From a virus: a stretch of 51,357 nucleotides of DNA. Below are positions 1-8,619 of the stretch, piece by piece. Under the pieces are notes generated by a model, which saw only the letters and a list, made by a program, of their open reading frames with translations, was not told the origin of the DNA and did no database searches. The translations under genes were made by a program, and so were the position numbers. Location: positions 1 to 51,357 of IMG/VR virus record IMGVR_UViG_3300046507_000096. The stretch is one strand, 5' to 3'. The first letter of the stretch is position 1; each line of letters opens with the position of its first letter.

Positions 1-127
1 CCAAGGTTTGTACCAACAACACCAATGGCACCTTGTGTGCCGCTACCTCCTGTCCCCAAACCAGCGTTCTCACTCTGTTGTAGGATCATAGCGCGTCTCA
101 CACGAGCCTCTCGTACAGCCTTTCGAC
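1..127. repeat. Terminal direct repeat, left copy (assembly overlap)
   Basis: These 127 bases are identical to 51231-51357. The repeat lies inside a coding sequence whose reading frame continues correctly across the join. That fits a circular or circularly permuted molecule better than a biological terminal repeat. 127 is also a common maximum k-mer in short-read assemblers. Confidence 0.95.
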
Positions 128-281
128 GTGAAGCATTAGCTTCATTCTTCTGGTTAGCTGTAGAAATGTTATTAGCTTCTTTACGTTCTTTAGCAGCCGA
201 CTTGGCTGCACTCATCTGTTTCATGCCAGTGACCACTGATACCGCAGCAGTCACAGCACCGATCAGGAGTTCAATGCCCAT
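1..281 (-). CDS. Internal virion / DNA ejection protein, T7 gp14-like by position (N-terminal part)
   Basis: This is the N-terminal part of a gene split by the linear ends; the remainder is 51056-51230. The start is the ATG at 281, with a purine-rich GGGTG stretch upstream. Joined across the circle, 281 + 175 bases give 152 codons, so 151 residues. The first 20 residues form a hydrophobic helix (MGIELLIGAVTAAVSVVTG), followed by a long Ala/Lys/Glu/Asn helix and a Gly-rich part. A small protein with an N-terminal membrane helix, placed between the tail nozzle gene and the very large internal protein genes, matches the position and character of T7 gp14, which forms the outer-membrane part of the ejection channel. 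The assignment rests on gene order and composition, not on clear sequence identity. Confidence 0.7.
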   Translation of the reverse strand, partial: MGIELLIGAVTAAVSVVTGMKQMSAAKSAAKERKEANNISTANQKNEANASRRKAVREARVRRAMILQQSENAGLGTGGSGTQGAIGVVGTNL

Positions 282-574
282 CTTAGCACCCTATACTGTC
301 CGTCTTCCCATTCCATAGGACCGAGGTCTTCATAGCCGGGGAAGAGCTTATAAAACGAAGGAGTGGCTGAATAGGAATAAATATAATCATATCCAGCACT
401 CCGTATTTTCTTTTTGAAACTATCGAATTCTTTACGGAGATGTCTGATGAATTTAGTTGTAGGCTTGATTTTCAATTCCATATGAAGGAAAAGAATTCCT
501 TGTGCTTCTTCAAGCCTAGCTGTAAATTCAGGTGTATCTCTATAAACTCGTCTTTTCACTTTATGCATTATCAT
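263..574 (-). CDS. Hypothetical protein between tail nozzle and ejection genes (T7 gp13 position)
   Basis: A basic protein of 103 residues rich in Lys, Arg, Tyr and Phe, without signal peptide or membrane segment. It overlaps the 3' end of the upstream nozzle gene by 14 bases and the start of the downstream ejection gene by about 19, so it is translationally embedded in the late operon. The position equals that of T7 gp13, a small protein needed for assembly of the internal core. I see no motif that proves homology. It ends with an acidic-aromatic stretch and a short basic tail (YRVLRWALNS). Confidence 0.6.
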   Translation of the reverse strand: MIMHKVKRRVYRDTPEFTARLEEAQGILFLHMELKIKPTTKFIRHLRKEFDSFKKKIRSAGYDYIYSYSATPSFYKLFPGYEDLGPMEWEDGQYRVLRWALNS

Positions 575-2807
575 TCACCGATAAGAATAAACTCCATCCG
601 TATAGATGCATTTCCTTCTTGGGAGATGAAGTGAACATAACAGAGATTGCTCTCCCTCGTCCCCTCACCTTGTTCTTACTAATAATCATCTGGAAGCCCG
701 TATCAAACGGATCGTCCACAGATGCAGGATAGTAAGCTCTAGGATAGCGATATGCTTGGAATGGAATACTCCACTTATTGGAGTTGTTAGAATTAGCCCA
801 ATCCCACATCACTCGAATTGTACAAGACGACTGATGCTTAGGTGTCCAATCAACGCCCTCAAATCCATCCTCTGTACGTCTCTGGTGGACCAGTAGGTAG
901 GGCATTTGCTTCTGACGCATATTATCCCCACCAGAGGCAGAGCCTGTGATGAGGGTGGCAGGAGCGTCTACACCTACACTATCCCAACCCTTCCAATCTA
1001 TAAACTCCATATCTGTTTGTTTGGACACGGTGTATTGCAAGAATGGGTTAAGCTGTACGACAGTGACGTATGCCACTTCAAACACTTTATTAGTTAGGAT
1101 GTTAAGCTCGAATGGTTCGCAATTAAACGCTCCTACAACAAGGGGGAGATTGTCTCCATCTATCTGACTGTAATGGCGTTCATACCAAGCACTCAGATTG
1201 ACATTGAAGACAAGTTCTTTCTGTTGAGTGATAGCATCCATACGGTTATTATAAAGCCACTTGACCTTACGCTGATAGCTGTCATAGACACCATTGATGG
1301 TGTTAGTGTTGCTAATCGTTATAACGTTGTAGAGCTTCTGAATTTTACCCTGTGTCTGATTTTCACTGATCCAGTCTCCGAACTCATTCTGCTTCATCCA
1401 ATAGATGCCATCATTAGACCAATACATCAGGGTGTTTTCAACCTGAACAATACTGTCTGAGTAGGCAACACCTTTGTCTGTGATCTTCTCAACAACGTAA
1501 TTGGTAGCCGTGAAGCCACTATCGTTACCACCGAAGATACGCCAAATACCATTAGCGCCACAGATGAACAAGCTCTTACCAAGATTGACAATACCACAGA
1601 TGCCATAGGCATTGTTGATACGAATGTAACCACCATCTGTATCGATGATGTCTGGTTCTGTATCAGTGGTAGGATCACCTGCTTGGTAGCATTGAGTGAT
1701 GAGGGAAGGATTGCTTACTAGCTGAGAGAAAGCAATGTAGGAGGAAAGCTGTGGGGATTTAGTGTCACCATCAATCACCTCACCAGAGAAACCCCCATAC
1801 CATACTCGTCCAGCAAACTCACCAACAACTGTAGCTCCACCGGGAGTGCTGTCTGTAGGAAGGTCTGAAACGATATAAGAGAGTTCGGGGTATGTAACTC
1901 GGTTGAAAAGGTCTTGCTGAATTCTACTAGCACCACGATTAAGCAAATCAATGATGAAATAGCCCTGAGCTGCACGAGAACTACCTAGTGGGTTCTTAAC
2001 AGCGTCTACAGGGAAATAACGTCTAGTGTTTCTATCATCTGTATCGTTAGCATCAGCATAGAGAAAGTCACCAACATTGTCAGCGTTACCGGGACTACCA
2101 TCAGTTCCCTTGACACCAGAGAAGGCTGTACGGAAAGATCGGATAGGATCATCCAGAGTTTCTTCAGGCGTTTGCATCCGAGGGATGCCAAAGGATTGAT
2201 TGCGTAGATTGTATAGATGAGGATCAGTAAGACCACTTGGCCTACGAGAAACTGCTGTACCGATAGTGAGGTCTTGATTAGTTGGGGGATCAATATCTTC
2301 AACGCCGAAGAAGTCACGAACACGAATAATGTCAGTGGTGAAGGAGATGGCACCAGAGTTAAAAGTCCCGATGGTGATTGTGTTAACACCACTGGCGATA
2401 ACAATCCTACCATCAATAGCAGCAAAGCTCACACGATTGTCAACCGGGATAGTGAAGGTGATTGAACCAACCTGAGAACCAGAAATAACATCTTCTTTTA
2501 GATCGAAGAACTTCACCTCATTACCAAACTGGACACAGAGAATAGCCTTCTCAGGATCGCCAGCAACATTCTCCCAACGATAGGTTTTGAATGTTGTAGG
2601 TACACCCTGAGCGCCAGTAATCGTTGTATCGATTACAACATGACCTGTTTCGTAATCCAATCCGAGAGTTCTCTGACGAGAGCCATCGGAGTTGAGTTCC
2701 ATATTGATATCAGAGAGGGAAGTGTTTTCAGGGAATGTAAGAGGGGAAGCGTCGGTGATAAGACCACCGACAAAGCTATTAATCTCTACTTTCGCTTTCT
2801 GTACCAT
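561..2807 (-). CDS. Tail tubular protein B-like (tail nozzle)
   Basis: A structural protein of 748 residues beginning MVQKAKVEINSFVGGLITDA. This opening (a strand, then a 'F..GLitdasplt..ent' segment) is typical of T7 gp12-type nozzle proteins of podoviruses. The body is rich in beta-strand patterns with many Gly, Asn, Thr and aromatic residues, including a repeated-looking propeller-like middle ('lfiCGangiWrifGg', 'ntlmYWSndGiYwm'). It lies two small genes downstream of the tubular A-like adaptor, as in T7-like phages, and would form the distal tail tube to which fibres attach. Confidence 0.85.
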   Translation of the reverse strand: MVQKAKVEINSFVGGLITDASPLTFPENTSLSDINMELNSDGSRQRTLGLDYETGHVVIDTTITGAQGVPTTFKTYRWENVAGDPEKAILCVQFGNEVKFFDLKEDVISGSQVGSITFTIPVDNRVSFAAIDGRIVIASGVNTITIGTFNSGAISFTTDIIRVRDFFGVEDIDPPTNQDLTIGTAVSRRPSGLTDPHLYNLRNQSFGIPRMQTPEETLDDPIRSFRTAFSGVKGTDGSPGNADNVGDFLYADANDTDDRNTRRYFPVDAVKNPLGSSRAAQGYFIIDLLNRGASRIQQDLFNRVTYPELSYIVSDLPTDSTPGGATVVGEFAGRVWYGGFSGEVIDGDTKSPQLSSYIAFSQLVSNPSLITQCYQAGDPTTDTEPDIIDTDGGYIRINNAYGICGIVNLGKSLFICGANGIWRIFGGNDSGFTATNYVVEKITDKGVAYSDSIVQVENTLMYWSNDGIYWMKQNEFGDWISENQTQGKIQKLYNVITISNTNTINGVYDSYQRKVKWLYNNRMDAITQQKELVFNVNLSAWYERHYSQIDGDNLPLVVGAFNCEPFELNILTNKVFEVAYVTVVQLNPFLQYTVSKQTDMEFIDWKGWDSVGVDAPATLITGSASGGDNMRQKQMPYLLVHQRRTEDGFEGVDWTPKHQSSCTIRVMWDWANSNNSNKWSIPFQAYRYPRAYYPASVDDPFDTGFQMIISKNKVRGRGRAISVMFTSSPKKEMHLYGWSLFLSVNDNA

Positions 2808-3033
2808 CAGTCTTCACCTCTCGTGGGAATAGCTTCACCTTCTTGATCGGAGGTGGTCTATCATCTTTCTCTTGTCTCTGAAGGAGATATTGGTCAATAG
2901 CCTGAATGGCTAGGATAGCTTTCGTGTAGCTACCCTCCAAGACTTTGGGGAGGCCACCGCCGAAACCAATCACCTTGATAACCTTCATACCGAAGGTTCC
3001 ATCACCCTCAATCTTATAACCCTTATATTCCAT
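2779..3033 (-). CDS. Small hypothetical late protein
   Basis: 84 residues from the ATG at 3033, beginning MEYKGYKIEGDGTFGM. A TTG one codon before is a possible but weaker start. The N-terminal half looks like a short beta-rich domain (a 'YkGYkIegdgtfgmkvIk' pattern common in small phage proteins). The C-terminal half is charged and Pro-rich (RPPPIKKVKLFPRE). The start overlaps the stop of the upstream gene (TGATG) and the end overlaps the nozzle gene by 29 bases, so it is tightly coupled in the tail operon. Function unknown; a tail-assembly accessory role is inferred only from position. Confidence 0.6.
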   Translation of the reverse strand: MEYKGYKIEGDGTFGMKVIKVIGFGGGLPKVLEGSYTKAILAIQAIDQYLLQRQEKDDRPPPIKKVKLFPREVKTDGTESESRD

Positions 3034-3260
3034 CAATTTTCATTCCATCTTGTTCTGCCCGGCTTCTGCAAGGGCTTACGACTATATTCTCCTAGCCCAA
3101 CTTGGGCGTCATGCTTGGCGGCAGCATCCATTGAATGCAGCCCAGCCTTAACAGCCATATCGCTATTGCTATTAGCACCTCCGGGATTTCTAGGCCCCTT
3201 CTGCCAAGCACCTGTAGCTTCTGTGGTGTTCTCAGAAACGCGATAGAGTTTGTCTCTCAT
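3033..3260 (-). CDS. Small hypothetical late protein, Gly/Asn-rich
   Basis: 75 residues, hydrophilic, rich in Gly, Ala, Asn and Lys, with no membrane segment. The start overlaps the stop of the tubular A-like gene and the stop overlaps the next start, so it sits inside a translationally coupled set of tail genes. It has no recognisable motif. The composition (charged, low in large hydrophobics) suggests a flexible or partner-dependent structural accessory. Confidence 0.55.
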   Translation of the reverse strand: MRDKLYRVSENTTEATGAWQKGPRNPGGANSNSDMAVKAGLHSMDAAAKHDAQVGLGEYSRKPLQKPGRTRWNEN

Positions 3261-4060
3261 TCTTTGCCCTGCTTAAATGTTGGATCAGACGCATCAGAAC
3301 TAATGCCTGAGCGCTTCCTACCAAATCTCACATACTTGATGCCACCAGCTACACGCCAGTTCTTACGAGAGAGCCATTGGTTCTGACGCTTGCTTTCCTG
3401 TTCAGCCTTGGGGTCTTGCTTCTGAGCAATCTTGATGGCGCTCTTACTCTTAGCCTCTTCAATGAGGAATGTAAAAGCTTCTTCAGGAAGATCAGGAACG
3501 AAGTCATCTCGTAGTTCAAACTCAGGAGTGACATAAGCTCTAACCTGCGTTTTACTGGACTTGAGGATGTCATCTACATCTGCATCGAAACTATCGAAGA
3601 CGAGAGTATTGTCATCAAAGCTCGTAAAGTAGGTCGGAGCTACGTTATTTTTAATGATAAATACTTGACCATCTCCACCATCAATCGTGAGGGTGTTGAC
3701 ATCATCCGTGTTTCTAGAATAGAACACTCGGAGCATGTCATCAGGTTCGATATACTTCACCTTCTCATAACGCAGACGTGTATCGAAAAACTTTTGTTTG
3801 TTGTAATAGACAGAGACGAGTTCTTTAATCTGCTCATCGAATGTCATGATGTTTGGCTTAGAACTATCTGCTGAAGAGTTCATTCGTACAAGACGCAACG
3901 TATGGGGCCAATTACGATTAGACATAATGGCTTTGTACGTGCTTGCTACGATGTTAGCAATCTGCAAACTTTCAGTCGTATCGCCAATGGAATTAACTTC
4001 GTCCGTATCTAGGTCGTTGGCGATCTCTTGGACGATTTCGATCAATGATGGTTTAGCCAT
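3257..4060 (-). CDS. Tail tubular protein A-like (head-tail adaptor)
   Basis: 267 residues opening MAKPSLIEIVQEIANDLDTD, then 'VNSIGDTTESLQIANIVAST' and 'YKAIMSNRNWPHTLRLVRMN'. The helical 'l.iVqeiandL....vnsi.dt.Es.qia.i...tY..i...r.W' pattern is characteristic of T7 gp11-like adaptor proteins that sit between portal and nozzle. The C-terminus has an 'eEAftfLieEAksksaikiaqkqd' helix followed by a basic tail. Gene order (capsid, head protein, this, two small genes, nozzle) agrees. The gene begins just below a hairpin terminator at 4075-4110. Confidence 0.85.
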   Translation of the reverse strand: MAKPSLIEIVQEIANDLDTDEVNSIGDTTESLQIANIVASTYKAIMSNRNWPHTLRLVRMNSSADSSKPNIMTFDEQIKELVSVYYNKQKFFDTRLRYEKVKYIEPDDMLRVFYSRNTDDVNTLTIDGGDGQVFIIKNNVAPTYFTSFDDNTLVFDSFDADVDDILKSSKTQVRAYVTPEFELRDDFVPDLPEEAFTFLIEEAKSKSAIKIAQKQDPKAEQESKRQNQWLSRKNWRVAGGIKYVRFGRKRSGISSDASDPTFKQGKE

Positions 4061-4074
4061 TAAATCCTCATAAT

Positions 4075-4110
4075 AAAAAAGGGAGGGAGGAAATTAATCC
4101 TTCCCTCCCT
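4075..4110 (-). terminator. Rho-independent terminator, leftward
   Basis: On the minus strand a GC-rich stem (GGGAGGGA..GGA pairing with TCC.TCCCTCCC, 4081-4091 with 4098-4109, one bulge) is followed by six T residues (4075-4080 read on the minus strand). It lies between the head protein gene and the tail adaptor gene, so it would lower tail-gene transcription relative to capsid genes. Confidence 0.85.
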
Positions 4111-4119
4111 GCATCATTG

Positions 4120-4647
4120 TTAAGCCTTAATGTAGCTAACAATTACATCCATCTTACCAGCAGCAGTGACAGTCGGGGTCGTGCCACCAAGAGCAATACC
4201 AACCGTAAGGGCGGTAGCAATAGGAGCATTCCACGTACCTGTACGGGCAGCGGTGAGATCGTATGTACCTACAGCCTGTGCCTGTGCCTGAGAGATCGGG
4301 AAGCCGTTAGTGACTTCGCTACCTTCAGTACCAATAAGGATTGTAGGAGTAGTACCACCAAGGACGAAAGCCGTCTTAACCTGAACAACTACCCGAGTGA
4401 TCAGGGCACCAACCGGAATTTTGAACTGTGTAAGGAAGGCGTCATTAGTAGCCACATCCCGAACAAGCTGAACACCAGTGATAGTGGCAGTAATTTCTGT
4501 AATAGCATTATCGCTGTGATTGACACCAATCTGCTCACCAAGGAGAGATTGGTTGTAGCGGTTATGGGGGTCGCCATCCTGGTTGTTGACGTTACCGCCA
4601 GAACCTACTGCGACACCATTACCAAATTTACTCTTTTCAAAAGACAT
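4120..4647 (-). CDS. Putative head decoration / head fibre protein
   Basis: 175 residues with a Gly/Asn-rich N-terminus and a beta-rich body made of Thr, Val, Ile, Ala and Gly (for example 'GTTPTILIGTEGSEV' and 'GIALGGTTPTVTAAGKMDVI', two similar GGTTPT segments). Directly downstream of the major capsid gene and just before a strong terminator, it belongs to the highly transcribed head module. Size, composition and position suit a capsid-surface or decoration protein. No catalytic motif is seen and the family is not certain. Confidence 0.65.
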   Translation of the reverse strand: MSFEKSKFGNGVAVGSGGNVNNQDGDPHNRYNQSLLGEQIGVNHSDNAITEITATITGVQLVRDVATNDAFLTQFKIPVGALITRVVVQVKTAFVLGGTTPTILIGTEGSEVTNGFPISQAQAQAVGTYDLTAARTGTWNAPIATALTVGIALGGTTPTVTAAGKMDVIVSYIKA

Positions 4648-4665
4648 ATAATCAACCCTCCAAGG

Positions 4666-5613
4666 TTAAGCGATGTTAGTCTGGTGGGTGTAGAGAACGC
4701 CTAGAGTGTCCATACGCTGAACGCCCCAACCGAAGCGAGCACGGGTGACGTATTCGTCACGAGCACGATCCTTGTTACGTTCACCTTCGACCTTAGGCAT
4801 ACGACGCCATGCGAACATCAGGGGCTTGGTCTGATCGTCTGTTACGCAGAAGAACAGGTTAGCACGAGCGTTAGCAAGAGTGGTCGTACCATCCTGAGCG
4901 GAGGCTACGATAGGCAGGCGGTTCGACAGAAGGATATCCCAACCATACAGGTTGCCAACGAAGCGCTGACCACGGGCAAGGCCGTTAGCCAGAATGTTAG
5001 CAGCGAAAGGCGTGACATCAGACGTAATCGTTACCAGACCATTAAGCGTTGCTTCAACAACCGGATCAGCAACGAAGACACGGCCTTCAGCCGGAACGTT
5101 AGCCTTATCGAATGCGAGGCGCATACGGATCAGGTAGGAGAGAGCAAAGAGGCCATTGGCACCAGTTGCGACAATCTTGTGAGCAAAGCCGTTAACGAGG
5201 AACGGGCCAGCCGTACCAGCATAGACTGCTTCAGCAGTTGCGAGCATCCGGGTTTCAACATGTTCCTGAATAGCACGGGTGCTTTCAGAAGCGCGTTCAG
5301 CCATCAGACGATCAATATCCGTACCATCTTCACGAAGATCATCCGTGACAAACCATGCGTCACCAATGTAGTCCGTGATTACGAAAGTGATTTCACCACT
5401 TTCAATCGGGCTATAGGTGAGCGGCGTATCTTCGGCTGCATCCTGAATGGTGACAGTACCGATGGTCTTGATGTGAAGCGTAGTGCCGGAACCGAAATCA
5501 GACACGTTACGATAGAACTGTTCACCGAGAAGGCCATCATGCAGATTGAGCAGAATGAAATCGGAATACTGTTCAGCTTCGATAAACGCGCGGGTATTAG
5601 TAGTGAGCTGCAT
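4666..5613 (-). CDS. Major capsid protein
   Basis: 315 residues. Diagnostic features are the N-terminal strand-rich segment ('GsGttLhIktiGtvtiqD..edTpltYspiesgeiTf.I'), the long spine-helix-like region with many Ala/Glu ('AERASESTRAIQEHVETRML'), a P-domain-like 'fvadPvveatLnglv.i' and a C-terminal 'r.rdeyvtrarfGwgvqRmd.lgvl', all seen in HK97-fold capsid proteins of podoviruses and related phages. It follows the scaffold gene and precedes the decoration protein. Codon use is GC-richer and more biased than in neighbours, as expected for the most abundant virion protein. Confidence 0.9.
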   Translation of the reverse strand: MQLTTNTRAFIEAEQYSDFILLNLHDGLLGEQFYRNVSDFGSGTTLHIKTIGTVTIQDAAEDTPLTYSPIESGEITFVITDYIGDAWFVTDDLREDGTDIDRLMAERASESTRAIQEHVETRMLATAEAVYAGTAGPFLVNGFAHKIVATGANGLFALSYLIRMRLAFDKANVPAEGRVFVADPVVEATLNGLVTITSDVTPFAANILANGLARGQRFVGNLYGWDILLSNRLPIVASAQDGTTTLANARANLFFCVTDDQTKPLMFAWRRMPKVEGERNKDRARDEYVTRARFGWGVQRMDTLGVLYTHQTNIA

Positions 5614-5626
5614 TTATTTAATCCTG

Positions 5627-6337
5627 TTACTTTTCAATGTTGTGACGTTTATAAACTTCTTCCTTAATCTTCAACATGTATTCCTTCTGGTCCCTTGAAG
5701 TTGATCCGAGCAGCAAAGACTTAGCTGGTGGCTCGAGAGCGGGACGCTGAGGATTAGAAGGAAGATTGAAACTAGAAGTCATAGGGGACACCGGAGAACG
5801 AGGGGAACCGAAAAGAGCGAGAACCATTGCAGGAGAAGTCCTAGCAAGTTCACCGAGCTTCTCGGGAGTAGTTCCAAGTTCGGCTGCCTTCTTGGCAACT
5901 TCAGCTTGGGTCTTATCACCAAATTTTCCGATCAGAGTAGTTTGAACCTTGTTGTAGTTCTCTGAAGCAACCTTCGCGGTGGTCTCTTCGTTGAGTGTCT
6001 TACGAACAAGTTCAGCAACTGCTTCTGGACTAAGGCCACTAACAGGGGGGTCAACCGGTTTCGGGTTATCGTCTTTAGGTGCAGTCAGTTTAGCCAAAAC
6101 CTCTTCGATGCTCGTGATCTTCTTGGCGTCTTCTCGGAGTTTATTTAATTCCTCTTCAACAGTCTTTTTCTCACTGAGAAGCTGGGGGATGAATGCCTGA
6201 GAATTAGCAAGAGCCTTGAGGGCATCTTCTACGGTTTTGTACTTGGGTTCGCCAGCCTCATTCTTGATCGCAGCCAGTAGGTCTTCTGGAGCGACGGGGG
6301 AAGGGTTGGACGCAAATGGATCGACGTGGTCCGTCAT
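5627..6337 (-). CDS. Capsid scaffolding protein
   Basis: 236 residues, highly charged. It has an N-terminal 'vedALkALanSqafIpqLlsEkktvEeElnkL' helix that is a likely coiled coil, a Pro-rich linker, a second helical part and a basic C-terminal helix (MLKIKEEVYKRHNIEK), the usual capsid-binding end of scaffolds. It lies immediately upstream of the major capsid gene and downstream of the portal gene. The start has AAGGAA in front (minus strand). Its own sigma70-type promoter is visible at 6502-6530. Confidence 0.85.
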   Translation of the reverse strand: MTDHVDPFASNPSPVAPEDLLAAIKNEAGEPKYKTVEDALKALANSQAFIPQLLSEKKTVEEELNKLREDAKKITSIEEVLAKLTAPKDDNPKPVDPPVSGLSPEAVAELVRKTLNEETTAKVASENYNKVQTTLIGKFGDKTQAEVAKKAAELGTTPEKLGELARTSPAMVLALFGSPRSPVSPMTSSFNLPSNPQRPALEPPAKSLLLGSTSRDQKEYMLKIKEEVYKRHNIEK

Positions 6338-6352
6338 AAAAATTCCTTAGCT

Positions 6353-6406
6353 AAAAAATTGGTGGAAGGAACGCGGAAGAAGAAAGGTTTCCTTACAATC
6401 CTTCCA
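6353..6406 (-). terminator. Terminator or attenuator hairpin ahead of the scaffold gene
   Basis: On the minus strand the 8-bp stem TGGAAGGA / TCCTTCCA (6399-6406 with 6363-6370, 28-base loop) is followed by CCAATTTTTT. It lies between the promoter at 6502-6530 and the scaffold start at 6337. A competing inner stem AAGGAA / TTCCTT is possible, so the element could act as an attenuator or stop portal-operon read-through. The loop is long, so strength is uncertain. Confidence 0.45.
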
Positions 6407-6412
6407 AAGAAG

Positions 6413-6473
6413 AATATATATATATAATTATAATTTATATAATATTATTATTTATATATAATTATTATAATAT
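6413..6473. other. 61-bp pure A/T tract
   Basis: Every base from 6413 to 6473 is A or T, mostly alternating TA runs, inside the 215-bp gap between the portal-side genes and the scaffold gene. It forms part of the 5' leader of the scaffold-capsid transcript started at the promoter at 6502-6530. Such a tract melts easily and could serve as a leader spacer, an RNase target or a DNA-unwinding element. Confidence 0.8.
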
Positions 6474-6501
6474 CTATATCTCTTAAGGGTTATATCCTTA
6501 T

Positions 6502-6530
6502 ATAGTAAGATAATTAAGAGAATGTGACAA
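6502..6530 (-). promoter_or_regulatory. Sigma70-type promoter for scaffold and capsid genes
   Basis: Read on the minus strand: TTGTCA (-35, 6525-6530), a 17-base spacer, TACTAT (-10, 6502-6507). The spacing is ideal, with 5/6 and 4/6 matches to consensus. Transcription would start near 6495 and run into the scaffold-capsid genes through an A/T-rich leader of about 155 bases. Confidence 0.6.
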
Positions 6531-6552
6531 AAGAAAAATAAATTATTTTCAA

Positions 6553-6813
6553 TCACTCATCAAGGAGGCTCATAGCTTCCCTAATTCCTCTTTCATATCC
6601 ATTCAAATCCGCCTGAAGAAACGCCCAAGAAGGACTATCATAATTGATCTTTTCTAGGCGTTCAGACTGAGTTGTTTCAATCTTTTTCAATAGCAATTCG
6701 TTTAGGCGTTTACGAAGACGAAGAGCCTCAATGAAGAGGCCCTTAATTTCTTTTTTATCTTCTTCGTTCAATCCACTAAGCAGGGATGTTTTCAAAACTT
6801 CCTCCAGTATCAT
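6553..6813 (-). CDS. Small coiled-coil protein downstream of portal
   Basis: 86 residues, almost wholly helical and charged (heptads of Leu with Glu/Lys/Arg, for example 'IKGLFIEALRLRKRLNELLL'). It overlaps the 3' end of the portal gene by 38 bases in another frame, so it is translationally coupled to it. No family is recognised. Position between portal and scaffold suggests an assembly or accessory head role. Confidence 0.6.
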   Translation of the reverse strand: MILEEVLKTSLLSGLNEEDKKEIKGLFIEALRLRKRLNELLLKKIETTQSERLEKINYDSPSWAFLQADLNGYERGIREAMSLLDE

Positions 6814-8611
6814 TACCAGCTACGTTTAGTTCTTCAGGAGGCAGATCAGGAACGTCTGCTTCACTAGGACCAGTAGCTTCAACCTGAGCATCTTCAGCAG
6901 CTTGACTAGCAAGTGACTGAGTTTCTCTAGCTTCCATAACAGCAACGTTAGAACGGAATACCTGATACCCTCTGATGTTGACAATATCGTCAATCAGACC
7001 CGCCAAGTTCTTACCAGAAACGTGAGGTGAGATGGTAGCCCACAGAGGGGAATTAGCTACACCAATAAGGTTCTGAAGGTCTTGAGACTGTTGACTAAAG
7101 TGCCTAGCACCTACAGGACGAAGAACACCCTTAGCTACCAGATCATCCTGTGTGATGGACTTGAACTGTGTAACGCCCAAATCAGTATCAATGATACGGA
7201 CAACATCAGCTTCATCCATGTTACGAACAGACTGTTCCAGCATACCATTCAGCAGAGGCTCTAGAAGTTCAGTTTCGAAGTTGGTAGCCTTCTCTTGGAA
7301 AATACGACCTGCTGCTGTAAGCAGACTGTTCACCTCAAAAGCTGTCTTCTCACCGGGGGTACGAATACCCATAGCTTCTCTAGGAGCACCAGCATACAAT
7401 TCCATCTTGTCTTCAAGAGCAGAGATTTGCTGATCGGCTGTGATGATAGCTCCCATATTCTTGGAAACTTCTTCAATATCACCATTCTCATCGAGATGGA
7501 TTTCAGCACCCGGTCCCCATGTAAACTCTTCTACCTCACCCTTAATCTTTAGAGGCGGCCAGACACTAAGGTCCATAGCATCCGCCTTAAGGTTCTCCAG
7601 ATGGTCGATACGATACTGCATACCAACGAGGTTATCCAGAGGCCCCATAGCCCAAAGGTTATCAGGGCGGAGACGCCACCCAACATGATAGATTGGGGCG
7701 TTACCAGAATACGTATTGATGGGGACATCTCGAACTACATGACATCTATCAACGATAGTCATCATTCGATTAGTCTTAACTTCCATCGATCCTTCTACAT
7801 GCAAATCCCCATAGAATTCAAGGATTTCAACATAGTTGGACATATAGTATTCGTACAGATTACCGAAGCCATCAACGCTATACTGAGAAGCCTTAGACCA
7901 GTCCTCAGCCTTATAGGCCCCAAACTTACTACGAACATCTAGGCGTCTAGCTACTACGTCCCTCCAGAATGCACTATCAGGGCTAGTCTCTGCTAGAGCA
8001 AGAAGTTCACCGATAGTCTTGACACTACGAACAATCTTAGGGGTGTTCTTGAACGAAGACGCCAATGGATTGAATACAATGTCTTCAGGGCTGATACGTT
8101 CAGCTAAAGGACCAATGTACGAAGGGATGATACTATCGTCTACAGTATCACGGTTGTACCTTGCCTCATAGGAGGCTTGTGCGAAGGCATTGCCGTAATC
8201 GATATAGTCTAGTACCAGACGAGAGATACGCGAGCGTAGACCCCCTTCACGGGCCTTATTATCCATATAGGCTGTGATTGTCTTAGCCTTCTCGTGAGAC
8301 GCACTATCTTTCGTATAGGCAGTCCACTGAAGCCACTTGTCATTAGGGAAGAGAGCAGAGATATAATTCGAATGAAGGTTGTCTCTGATCTGGCACAACT
8401 TCGGAGTTGTGGTAGTATTGGACCAAGGAAGGATATTGTTAGCAGTAGTTTTCGTATCTGTAGCGAAGATGTACTTCTTCAGTTCAGACCACTGTTCACG
8501 CTTACTATCTCTCTGGTTATTCCATTGATCCCAGTACCAAGCAATCGCTCTAGCACCGTTATCAGGCTCAAGAGCTATACGAAGCTCCAGCACTTTAGTT
8601 CCATTTGCCAT
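6776..8611 (-). CDS. Portal protein (head-tail connector)
   Basis: 611 residues, normal for podovirus portals. It has the N-terminal helical 'R..qWseLkkYIfatDt' segment, a central 'SIIPSYIGPLAERISPEDIV' region, a stem/crown-type segment ('GPLDNLVGMQYRIDHLENLK', then 'aiitadqqIsaLedkmel') and the motif 'aprEamGiRTPGEKTAFEVn.L..aAgrIFqeka', which recurs in portal proteins of this type. The C-terminus is acidic and Pro-rich. It follows the large terminase gene directly. It forms the dodecameric DNA gate and the docking site for terminase and tail. Confidence 0.9.
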   Translation of the reverse strand: MANGTKVLELRIALEPDNGARAIAWYWDQWNNQRDSKREQWSELKKYIFATDTKTTANNILPWSNTTTTPKLCQIRDNLHSNYISALFPNDKWLQWTAYTKDSASHEKAKTITAYMDNKAREGGLRSRISRLVLDYIDYGNAFAQASYEARYNRDTVDDSIIPSYIGPLAERISPEDIVFNPLASSFKNTPKIVRSVKTIGELLALAETSPDSAFWRDVVARRLDVRSKFGAYKAEDWSKASQYSVDGFGNLYEYYMSNYVEILEFYGDLHVEGSMEVKTNRMMTIVDRCHVVRDVPINTYSGNAPIYHVGWRLRPDNLWAMGPLDNLVGMQYRIDHLENLKADAMDLSVWPPLKIKGEVEEFTWGPGAEIHLDENGDIEEVSKNMGAIITADQQISALEDKMELYAGAPREAMGIRTPGEKTAFEVNSLLTAAGRIFQEKATNFETELLEPLLNGMLEQSVRNMDEADVVRIIDTDLGVTQFKSITQDDLVAKGVLRPVGARHFSQQSQDLQNLIGVANSPLWATISPHVSGKNLAGLIDDIVNIRGYQVFRSNVAVMEARETQSLASQAAEDAQVEATGPSEADVPDLPPEELNVAGNDTGGSFENIPA

Positions 8612-8619
8612 GTTGTTCC

